Translations under genes and position numbers: made by a program
The notes under the pieces: model-generated
The model's database searches: none
What the model was told of the DNA's origin: nothing
Seen by the model: the letters and a program-made list of their open reading frames with translations, nothing else
Shown: positions 7,790 through 15,399 of the stretch, piece after piece
Numbering within the stretch: position 1 is the stretch's first letter
Layout: the number at the start of each line of letters is the position of its first letter
Assembly (NCBI RefSeq): GCF_008254045.1
Contig: NZ_CP042425.1
Coordinates: 4,588,001-4,652,000, forward strand
DNA: 64,000 nucleotides
Direction of reading: 5' to 3'
Source of the DNA: Limnoglobus roseus
GTDB taxonomy: Bacteria > Planctomycetota > Planctomycetia > Gemmatales > Gemmataceae

Positions 7790-9403
7790 TTACTCCGGGA
7801 GCTTCTTGAACTCGCGGATGAAGTCGTCGGGCTTGAACATCGCGAACAGCGACAGTCTCGCCTTCAGTTTCGACTCGATTGGAACCGGCAACTTGTCCGG
7901 CGTCGAGAACGGTTCCGAGCGAACTTGCGTAATGATGACCCTCCCCAGGCTCGCGAGTTGATCCTGGGGAGGCGTGGACTTCAAATCGTTTCTCAACCCC
8001 AAGCTCGCCCACGTGAGGGCCATGACCGCTTCCGGGGCCCCGGTCCACTTGTCGGACGTGGCGGCGGTGTTGATGATCTTCAGTAGCTCCTTGGCCTGGC
8101 TGGGCGGGTAGATCGGCTTGTCGGTGACGGTTTGCAACTGCAAGTAGTCGTTACACCACTTCCGGGTTGCGGCTGCCGCCGTCATCACTTGAGCAGGGTC
8201 GCCGAGTTGGCGGGCGATCGCCGCCTTCCGCAGTGTGGGCCACGTGCCTTTGTACGAATCTGCCCAGGTCTTGAGTTCGGGAACGGATGACCCGCCCAGG
8301 TGTTGGGCGAGGGCTTCCGGCACCGCGCCGTTCCAAACCTTCAACGGCACTCGTCCCGGTGCGCCCTCGTACCCCCGCTTTTGGCGGGCACTCGGGTACG
8401 AAAGGTCGTGGTGGCACGAGTAGCAGTCGAACCGGGCGTAATCGAACCCGGACGCGCTGTGCTTGGCCGCGTCTGCGAGCAGAGCCGCCTCGGCTTCCAT
8501 GGCGGCCACGGCCCCGGCGGCCAAATGCCGGGCGAGGTACGATTCTTTCTCCGCCGGGAAGTAGCGGAACGTCTTCCACGTCGCCGCTTCGTCGGACTTC
8601 GTCTGCTCCGCGAACTGCTTGAAGTACGGGAGTTCGCTCGGGTAGCCCCAGTGCTTCGGCTCGGAAGCCATGTAATTCGTGATCTCGAACGGCGGAATCG
8701 GCGGGTGGCCGGCGGCGTACATGTCGTGCGTGATGACCTTGCCCTCGTCGGGATTGCCGACGTGGCACGAGACGCACAACTTCGCCTTCACCGCCGGGTT
8801 CCGCAGATCGGCCATCCCCTTGTCGAACTTGAACTGGGGTTCCTTCTCCCGCCAGCGGGTTGCCGGGGGGTCGGTGTGTTCGCCTTGCCAGGCGTTCCCC
8901 ATGCCGTGACAAACGGTACAGTTCACGCCGCCGTCTTCGCGGGCGAAATCATCCGGCTTCTTGTCCGCGAGGGGTTTGTTTGGGGTCTTGTCCGCCGAGT
9001 GGCAGGTGAGGCACTGGGGAGCTTCGGTTACTTTGTACCCGAGGCGTTCGCTCATTTGCTTGCCAATCGGGCCGTCGAGATTGGCGAACGCGATGGAATG
9101 GACGTCGCTCTTGAACCAGGTGGAACTCTCGTTGTGCAGGATGAACTCGTTGGACTTGAGTGCCCGCCCGCCGGGGGTGTTCGGTTGCTTGTACTCCGTG
9201 TGGCACGTGTCGCACTTGGTCACGGACGTACTGATCTCGCCCGGGTTCTTCGGGGCCGGTTGGCCGGGCAACCGCACGGGGGCGTACGTGGTCGCCCCTT
9301 CCGGTGCTTGCCCCCGGGCCACCCCTGCGGCCAATGCCGTGGTGGCGAACATGATGCCAAGCAGCCGTGGCCAGAAGTCTTGGCGGGTCTGGGTCGCCAT
9401 CAT
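7790..9403 (-). CDS. Periplasmic pentaheme cytochrome c
   Basis: The 537-residue exported protein has a signal peptide (hydrophobic residues about 14-30, ending near ARGQA) and five CxxCH heme-binding motifs: CDTCH, CLTCH, CTVCH, CVSCH, CYSCH. Motif spacing and the conserved AAGHPPIPPFEITNY segment put it with the cytochrome c554-like multiheme proteins and with the two genes upstream, whose AAGHPRL segments correspond. It is the third gene of a minus-strand trio, 14 bp after the previous stop. Two adjacent ATGs (9403 and 9400) follow an AGGGG site, and either could be used. It likely carries electrons in the periplasm; the donor and acceptor are unknown. Confidence 0.88.
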   Translation of the reverse strand: MMATQTRQDFWPRLLGIMFATTALAAGVARGQAPEGATTYAPVRLPGQPAPKNPGEISTSVTKCDTCHTEYKQPNTPGGRALKSNEFILHNESSTWFKSDVHSIAFANLDGPIGKQMSERLGYKVTEAPQCLTCHSADKTPNKPLADKKPDDFAREDGGVNCTVCHGMGNAWQGEHTDPPATRWREKEPQFKFDKGMADLRNPAVKAKLCVSCHVGNPDEGKVITHDMYAAGHPPIPPFEITNYMASEPKHWGYPSELPYFKQFAEQTKSDEAATWKTFRYFPAEKESYLARHLAAGAVAAMEAEAALLADAAKHSASGFDYARFDCYSCHHDLSYPSARQKRGYEGAPGRVPLKVWNGAVPEALAQHLGGSSVPELKTWADSYKGTWPTLRKAAIARQLGDPAQVMTAAAATRKWCNDYLQLQTVTDKPIYPPSQAKELLKIINTAATSDKWTGAPEAVMALTWASLGLRNDLKSTPPQDQLASLGRVIITQVRSEPFSTPDKLPVPIESKLKARLSLFAMFKPDDFIREFKKLPE

Positions 9404-9417
9404 CGCCCCTTCGCGTC

Positions 9418-10857
9418 TTAGTGGGTCAGTTCGTAGAGCGTGCGGAAGCTAGCATAGACCGAATCCGGTTTGAAGTCACGCGGGCTGTCCACGCGGCTGC
9501 CAGTCGTTGGGAACGCGAGCTTGGACCGGACGTCCAGGAGCGGCTCTTTCCAGCCGGCGACGGTAGGGTTGCCCGTGCCACCGGCTCCGTGGTAGAGGGC
9601 CGTCAGTGCGAGGCCGTGTTGGGCCAGTACGTCCCAGTCGTAATCGCGGAGTTTGCCGCTGGCAGTGTCGTAAACGCTCTCGGTGATCGTGGCCGCCATC
9701 GTTCGCACTTGCTGGTCGTTCAGGTTCGTCGCGAACGTCCCTTGCTGGAAACTCAGCAAGGATGCGTCTAACTCGACCAGGGCCGTTCGGGCCAGCGCCG
9801 AGATCGTCTTGGCATTCGGCGTCGGCTTCTCCATCTCGGCCCGCAGGGCGTCGAGTGACGTTAGAGCCGGGGCCGTGCCATTCGGTTGGACGACGCTGGC
9901 CAACTTCGGCAGCACCTTCGCGAACGACGAGTACCACAACTGCCAGCCGAGGGCGCCAGGCTTTCGGGGGTGGAGCGTCTTCGTCGTGTTACTCCGCAAC
10001 TCTGGGCCGAGATTCTGGTGGCAAGCGTAGCAACTCGACTCGGCGAACTCCGGCCACGGCGACTGGGCAACGTCCGCTCGATCCGCCCGCGCGGCTAGCA
10101 GATCGACGGCCGCCCGCAGGGTGGCAACCTGGCCGATGAGCCACGTGCGGACTTCGAAGTCCGGATTCGGCGTCTTCTCGACCCAGTGTTTTTGCTGGTA
10201 CTCTTCGCTGTAGTGAAACCGCGTGTACTCGAATGACAGCCGCGGGTGGCCGGCGGCGATCAGGTCGTGGTTCACTTCGCGGTCCCGGCCGCCGACGTGG
10301 CACTGGGCGCACGTCAGGATGCGGGCCACCGGGTCTTTCGTCGGCACGAAGCCGAACTCTTCGAACTTCTGTCGGTCGCTCAGCGTCTTCCAGAAGCCGG
10401 TGTAGTGAAGGCTGTTCCACTTGGCCGACGGACCGTGGCAGCCGTCGCAACTAACGCCCTCGTTCAGCTCCCGCTCGTCCAACTTCTCGCCGTGGAAGTA
10501 CCGATCCTCGTTCACCGCGTGGCACTTCAGGCAACTCGCGTCCTCGTGTGCCGGCATCGTGCGGCCGAGGTTCTTGCTGATCCGCACCGAGTCCTCGTTG
10601 CGGAGCACCTGGAAAGCCTTTGTGTGCGGGTCGCTCTCGATCCAGGTCGAGTGCTCACCGCCGGGTTTGCCGGGCATCCCGCTGCCGTGACAACTGGCGG
10701 CCGAGCAGCCGACGGTCGGGGTGAATAACCCTTGCGCGGGGCGTGCGCCCACGGGTTCTCCGCGGGGTGGTTCGAGCCGGTCCCGTTGGGCGGCGTAGGT
10801 GACGAGAGTCACGCTCGCGGCCAGACCGGCGAACAAGGCGGCAGCGCGAAGGCCCAC
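9418..10857 (-). CDS. Periplasmic multiheme cytochrome c (4 CxxCH plus one CX4CH)
   Basis: With a GTG start at 10857 (AGGTG five bases upstream) the protein has 479 residues and a clear signal peptide at its N-terminus. A longer reading of this frame would overlap the upstream cytochrome gene and lacks coding character. Heme motifs are CSAASCH (a CX4CH form), CLKCH, CDGCH, CAQCH and CYACH. The layout and flanking segments (DPHTKAF, NHDLIAAGHPRL) match the upstream gene closely, so the two are paralogues. A 164-bp gap separates it from that gene. It likely binds five c-type hemes and acts in the periplasm. Confidence 0.87.
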   Translation of the reverse strand: MGLRAAALFAGLAASVTLVTYAAQRDRLEPPRGEPVGARPAQGLFTPTVGCSAASCHGSGMPGKPGGEHSTWIESDPHTKAFQVLRNEDSVRISKNLGRTMPAHEDASCLKCHAVNEDRYFHGEKLDERELNEGVSCDGCHGPSAKWNSLHYTGFWKTLSDRQKFEEFGFVPTKDPVARILTCAQCHVGGRDREVNHDLIAAGHPRLSFEYTRFHYSEEYQQKHWVEKTPNPDFEVRTWLIGQVATLRAAVDLLAARADRADVAQSPWPEFAESSCYACHQNLGPELRSNTTKTLHPRKPGALGWQLWYSSFAKVLPKLASVVQPNGTAPALTSLDALRAEMEKPTPNAKTISALARTALVELDASLLSFQQGTFATNLNDQQVRTMAATITESVYDTASGKLRDYDWDVLAQHGLALTALYHGAGGTGNPTVAGWKEPLLDVRSKLAFPTTGSRVDSPRDFKPDSVYASFRTLYELTH

Positions 10858-11021
10858 GGTTGCACCTGGAGTCGAATCAGGGGATCGGGCGGCACGAATC
10901 CTCGGCCACTGATTAGATTCCCCCTTTCCGGGCACCGGGACAACCGCCGGACCCCGGAACTGACACGGACTTGACGGAGGCGCTGCCGGACAGTCGATCC
11001 AACCGATAGGGTTTCGAGCGA

Positions 11022-12542
11022 TCAGGGCGGTAAGTTTTGCAATCGGTCGCCGAGCGACTTGCGCAGGCCCTTCACGATCTCCTCGACTGGCTTTCGTTCC
11101 TGCCGCGAACTCTCCCAGAGCCAGCGGCTCTCGGGTTTCCGCTGGTAGCCCTTGTATCCGGGGTCGGCCTTGTCCGTGTGTTCGCGGCGAAGCGGTTCGT
11201 CGGTTGCACCCCAGAGGACCGTGCGGAACTGCCCGAGTTGATCGTCGAACTCTTTCGAGGGGGCCACCTGGCTGGCCCGCAGGGATAGGTCGAAGGAGCG
11301 GAGGGCCATGTAGTTTCGGGTGGCTTCCTCCCAGTTCATCTCCTTCGCCGGTTCGCCTCGGAGGAAGTCCTGCACCCGCCGCTTCGTCTCCCCGCGAGGG
11401 TTGGCGGCCACGGCCTTGCGGATTCCTTCGAGTTCGTCCCACCGCTTCTGATTGGCCTTCCGTTGGTCTTCACCGGATTGGCCGAACTTGGGCGTGGGTA
11501 TCCCCGGTAAGATCGCCGACGCCCCGATCCACCCCGGTTGGCCGAGTTTGCGAATGGCATTCAGGCCAGTCGTCTGATTCTTCGCGGCGTCGGACCGCCA
11601 TTCCGGAGAGGTCAGGTTGTGATGGCACTGCGAACAATTCCAATCCGCGAACTCTGGCAATGGCCGGCGAGCATCTGCCTTCCCGCCGTGGGCGAGGCGG
11701 TCGAGACTGAGTTCGCAGTACGCTTGTTCCGTCACGACCTGGCCGACGAGCCACGCTTGCAACAGCGACTCCTTGCCGGGGTCGGTTTCGGGGCTGCCGC
11801 GGTGCCGGGGGTTCCAGTGCTTCGAGAGCTTTTGCTGGAAGGTGACGAACTCGAACTCCAACCGCGGGTGGCCGGCGGCGATCATGTCGTGGTTCATGTC
11901 ACGGACGGGGTAGCCCTTCGCGTCGTCGGCCGGTGCCCCGATGTGGCAGCCGGCGCACGTCTTGGCCTGGGTCGACCAGTCGTTGAGGTCTTCCATGCCG
12001 TGCGATTTCAGGTCAGCGTCCCGCGTCGCGGGGTTGGTCCATTGCGTGTGGGCGATCTGCCAACGCTCGGCGTTGCCGTGGCACGCCTCGCAACTCACGC
12101 CCTCGGCTCGCAGGCGGTTCAACCCCTCGTCGTGGATGGCCGCGTCACTCGCCAGGGCCGGGTGCGAGTGGCAGGCGACGCACCGGGCATCTTTCGTGGC
12201 GCTTTCGGGTAACTTCGGGTCGCCTTGGCGGAGGCGGCTCATGATCTTCTTGGCGAGGTCCGATTCCAGCACGGCGTAGGCCCGCGTGTGCGGGTCGCGG
12301 TCGATCCACCGCGAGAAACTCTCGTGCCAGATGTCGGTGGGCTTCGCCGCGTACGACACGTCCGCCCGGCCGTGGCAACCGGTCGCGGCGCAGCCGGCCA
12401 TGCCGATCATCTGCGGGGCGGCCGCCGCTTGTGCCCGCGCGACGGGGGCCGGGGTTGCCGCTTCCGGTCGCTGGGAGAAGGCGAGGCCGAGGAACCCGAT
12501 TGCGATTCCGACGCCGGCCAGTGTTCGTGGGAGCGAAGCCAT
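11022..12542 (-). CDS. Periplasmic multiheme cytochrome c (4 CxxCH plus one CX4CH)
   Basis: The 506-residue protein has a signal peptide (residues about 1-24) and heme motifs CAATGCH (CX4CH), CVACH, CEACH, CAGCH and CSQCH. The segments DPHTRAYAV and NHDMIAAGHPRLEFE align with the next gene, so the pair arose by duplication. It is the first gene of the minus-strand cytochrome trio and diverges from the cytochrome b gene across 244 bp. Wide-spaced CX4CH heme sites are known from tetraheme cytochromes c3; here they sit at the same first position in both paralogues. Confidence 0.9.
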   Translation of the reverse strand: MASLPRTLAGVGIAIGFLGLAFSQRPEAATPAPVARAQAAAAPQMIGMAGCAATGCHGRADVSYAAKPTDIWHESFSRWIDRDPHTRAYAVLESDLAKKIMSRLRQGDPKLPESATKDARCVACHSHPALASDAAIHDEGLNRLRAEGVSCEACHGNAERWQIAHTQWTNPATRDADLKSHGMEDLNDWSTQAKTCAGCHIGAPADDAKGYPVRDMNHDMIAAGHPRLEFEFVTFQQKLSKHWNPRHRGSPETDPGKESLLQAWLVGQVVTEQAYCELSLDRLAHGGKADARRPLPEFADWNCSQCHHNLTSPEWRSDAAKNQTTGLNAIRKLGQPGWIGASAILPGIPTPKFGQSGEDQRKANQKRWDELEGIRKAVAANPRGETKRRVQDFLRGEPAKEMNWEEATRNYMALRSFDLSLRASQVAPSKEFDDQLGQFRTVLWGATDEPLRREHTDKADPGYKGYQRKPESRWLWESSRQERKPVEEIVKGLRKSLGDRLQNLPP

Positions 12543-12692
12543 GAACGCCCTGAGTTGGAGGCTGTTACTTCAGCATCTTGGGAGAGACGACCGGAGTTCG
12601 CAAGTGTCTTCTTTGCAGTTCCGAGAAATTTCTCCCTGGCCGTTCGCGGCGGTGGGCCGACAACAAGTTTGAGAATCTGGGGGACTGAGTTG

Positions 12693-12720
12693 TTGACACG
12701 GGTTCGGATCGTCTGATAGT
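12693..12720 (+). promoter_or_regulatory. Predicted sigma-70-type promoter for the redox operon
   Basis: A perfect -35 box TTGACA (12693-12698) is followed after 16 bp by GATAGT (12715-12720), a 4/6 match to the -10 consensus. It lies 66 bp before the cytochrome b start codon on the same strand. No equally good promoter was seen for the divergent cytochrome trio. Confidence 0.5.
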
Positions 12721-12786
12721 TTCGGTCCATCATCCATCACCGCAGACAGGACGTCTCACGAGTCACTCGAAGATTGGGGCAACGGC

Positions 12787-13671
12787 GTGCTGCTGGGACG
12801 TGAATTAACTGTTCGGCAACGGGTCGCCCGCGTCGCGCTGTGGACCGTCGTCGCCGTAGCGGTCCCTTTCTTCTGGTACCTCCTCGGCCGTGGCGGCATG
12901 GTCTCGTACCCGCGGGCCAGTTCGTGGTTCGGCGTGCTGACCGGTCTTGTCGGAGCGGCCATCATCTTCTTCGAAATCGCCCTCTGGGGGCGGAAGCGCC
13001 GTCGCGGTCAGCGGTGGGGGCCGACCAAACTCTGGCTCTGGTGGCACATCGTTCTCGGCTGGGCCGTGCTGCCGGTCATCGTCGTCCACAGCGGCTTCGC
13101 GTGGGGCGGCATGGTCAGCGCCACCACCATGATCCTCTTCCTGTTGGTGATCGCCAGTGGCATCTACGGGCTGCTCCTGCAACAGTGGATTCCGCAGCGG
13201 CTCCTGGAACTGATCCCGGACGAGACCGTCGCCACGCAAATCGACTACGCCATCGAGAAGCACCGCACCGAGGCCCGATTGATCGTCGAGGAGTTGGTGC
13301 CCCGCGATCCGAACGACCCGTCGCCGGTCTGGATGCGGGCGATCGTCACCGGCGTCCCGGCCCTTCGGCTCCAAGAGTTCCGTGAGAACACGCTCGACCC
13401 GTATCTGAACTTCGGTCGAAAGATGAAGTCGCCGCTCAATTCGCGGCAGGAATCGAGCGTGCTGTTCAATCGGTTGCGAGCGGAACTCCCCGAGAACGCG
13501 CACGTCAGCCTCGCCAAACTCGAACGCCTCGCCGACCTGCGGCGACAGTGGGACGACCACGCCCGGTTGCACGCCTTCCTGCACGGTTGGCTGTTGTTCC
13601 ACGCGCCGATCTCGGTGGCGATGGCGATCTTCATGGTCTTCCACGCGATCAAAGCCCTGAAATACTGGTAA
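12787..13671 (+). CDS. Diheme membrane cytochrome b
   Basis: The 294-residue integral membrane protein has about five helices. One helix carries His87 and His101 and the last carries His272 and His286. Both are exact His-x13-His pairs, the signature of bis-histidine heme ligation across the membrane in ferric-reductase-type cytochromes b. A polar loop of about 130 residues separates helix four from the last helix. I infer that it moves electrons across the inner membrane between the cytoplasmic flavin/Fe-S proteins encoded downstream and the multiheme cytochromes. The GTG start is used; the next gene follows after 9 bp. Confidence 0.75.
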   Translation: MLLGRELTVRQRVARVALWTVVAVAVPFFWYLLGRGGMVSYPRASSWFGVLTGLVGAAIIFFEIALWGRKRRRGQRWGPTKLWLWWHIVLGWAVLPVIVVHSGFAWGGMVSATTMILFLLVIASGIYGLLLQQWIPQRLLELIPDETVATQIDYAIEKHRTEARLIVEELVPRDPNDPSPVWMRAIVTGVPALRLQEFRENTLDPYLNFGRKMKSPLNSRQESSVLFNRLRAELPENAHVSLAKLERLADLRRQWDDHARLHAFLHGWLLFHAPISVAMAIFMVFHAIKALKYW

Positions 13672-13680
13672 CCCCGGCCC

Positions 13681-15315
13681 ATGAACCCGAACCATTCACC
13701 GAGTCGCGAACGGGTCGAGCGGTACGCCGGCCGCCTTCGTCGGTACTTCCTCGACAACCCGCTCGAACGGCGGAAGGTCTTCTACACGCTCCTGGCCGTT
13801 TGCTCGGCCACGATCTTGCTCGGCATCTTCGCGCTGACCCGGAGCGACCGGCCGTACTCGCACGGCCCGGTGGCGGGCGTTCACACGTCGTTCGACGCCA
13901 ACTGCGAGGCGTGCCACAAGCCGCAGTCGATTGGCAGCGTCGGCGTGAGTGCGTTCAACCCGCAGTCTCGGTGGCTGGACCTGGAATGCCAGACTTGCCA
14001 CGGCGGGCCGGACCACCACCGCGACGCGAAGTGGCCGACCGACTGGCCGAGCCAGGAGATCAACGGCAAGCCGACCGACGCGCAGTGCGCCGCCTGTCAC
14101 CACGACCACAACGGCAAGGACTTCTCGCTCGTGCGGTTGGATGACGCCCACTGCACGAAGTGCCACGCCGACCTCGCCAACTACCACAAGGCTGGCAGTT
14201 CGCAGTTCGTCATGAAGGTGAAGAACTTCTACGACCCAGCGGGCGGGCACCCGGAGTTCAAGAAGCTCGACGCCGAAAAGCAGAAGCCGCACGAGCGGGG
14301 GCTGAAGTTTAGCCACGCCCACCACATGACCGAAGGGGTCGGCTACCTCGCCGCCGGCCGCGGCAAGATGACGAAGAAAGACCTCGTCGCGCTGAACAAG
14401 GACGACCCGACGGCCGCGAGCCGGTACTTCGGAAAAGACGCCGCCGCCGACGCGGCCGTGCAACTCCGGTGCTCGTCGTGCCACCAACTCGACGCCGGCC
14501 GGATGAACCTCGACGGCAAATCGTCCCTGGTGGCGAGCCTGGCCGGCGACCCGAAGGCGTCCATCTTGCCGCCGCGGGCCGAAGGGGCGTACTACCTGCC
14601 GATCAACTACGAAGCCCACTGCCAGACCTGTCACCCGCTGAAATCACCGGCGCTGACCAGCGACGCCGGGCAAGAGTTCCCGGCCTTCGATCTCCCGCAC
14701 CGGAAGCAGCCGAAGGAGATGAAGGAAGTCCTGCGGGCGAGGTACAGCGGTTACCTGTTGAGCGAGAAGGGGAAGCTGGACCTGCTCAACAAGAACGCGG
14801 GCGACGAGGAAACGCTCAAGGTCGGTCAGCAACTCGAACAGGCGGTGAACAAGAGCCTCGGCAAGTTGTTCGCGAGCGTGAACCCGAACGCGAAGAACGC
14901 GATCTCCGGGGGTACCTGCACCGAGTGCCATATGACTGCAGGGAACGACCCCAACGTCGAGAAGGTCACGGTCGTATCACCGGCGATTCCGACGGTGTGG
15001 TTCGAACACTCGAAGTTCAACCACATCTCGCACCGCAGTTACTCGTGCATCGACTGCCACCCGAACACGGCCCCCGCTCCCCAGGGCAAGGCGACGTTCG
15101 ACGCGGCCAAGATTTACACGGGCGACGATCAGAAGATCAACATCCTCGGCGTCGAGTCGTGCCGCGTCTGCCACACGCCGAACACGACCCGCGACGTGCA
15201 CGGCGTCGGCATGGGCGGCGTGCGGTCGAACTGCACCGACTGCCACCGCTACCACAACGGCGACAACCCGTTCCAGGGCCGCGGCGCGGAATTGCGCGAC
15301 CCGCCGAAGAAGTAG
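13681..15315 (+). CDS. Membrane-anchored decaheme cytochrome c
   Basis: The 544-residue protein has an uncleaved N-terminal anchor (about residues 38-53, hydrophobic, after a basic cytoplasmic tail) and ten CxxCH motifs: CEACH, CQTCH, CAACH, CTKCH, CSSCH, CQTCH, CTECH, CIDCH, CRVCH and CTDCH. Extra His residues nearby (CHHDH, SHAHHMT, FNHISH) could be distal ligands. It starts 9 bp after the cytochrome b gene and 84 bp before the NuoE-NuoF gene. It most likely takes electrons from, or gives them to, the diheme cytochrome b at the periplasmic face. The ribosome site is weak, which suggests translational coupling. Confidence 0.9.
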   Translation: MNPNHSPSRERVERYAGRLRRYFLDNPLERRKVFYTLLAVCSATILLGIFALTRSDRPYSHGPVAGVHTSFDANCEACHKPQSIGSVGVSAFNPQSRWLDLECQTCHGGPDHHRDAKWPTDWPSQEINGKPTDAQCAACHHDHNGKDFSLVRLDDAHCTKCHADLANYHKAGSSQFVMKVKNFYDPAGGHPEFKKLDAEKQKPHERGLKFSHAHHMTEGVGYLAAGRGKMTKKDLVALNKDDPTAASRYFGKDAAADAAVQLRCSSCHQLDAGRMNLDGKSSLVASLAGDPKASILPPRAEGAYYLPINYEAHCQTCHPLKSPALTSDAGQEFPAFDLPHRKQPKEMKEVLRARYSGYLLSEKGKLDLLNKNAGDEETLKVGQQLEQAVNKSLGKLFASVNPNAKNAISGGTCTECHMTAGNDPNVEKVTVVSPAIPTVWFEHSKFNHISHRSYSCIDCHPNTAPAPQGKATFDAAKIYTGDDQKINILGVESCRVCHTPNTTRDVHGVGMGGVRSNCTDCHRYHNGDNPFQGRGAELRDPPKK

Positions 15316-15399
15316 GCCGGGTTCCAACTTTGGACCCCTCATCTGTGACAGACGGTTGGTGACGCACCCTCGATCCCCACACGATTTGGCGGGCGGTTC

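Noticed and set aside
10858..11442. Extension of the second cytochrome upstream to 11442
   Set aside because: It would overlap the first cytochrome by over 400 bp, reads as Arg/Gly/Pro-rich shadow sequence, and would bury the signal peptide that begins at the GTG at 10857.
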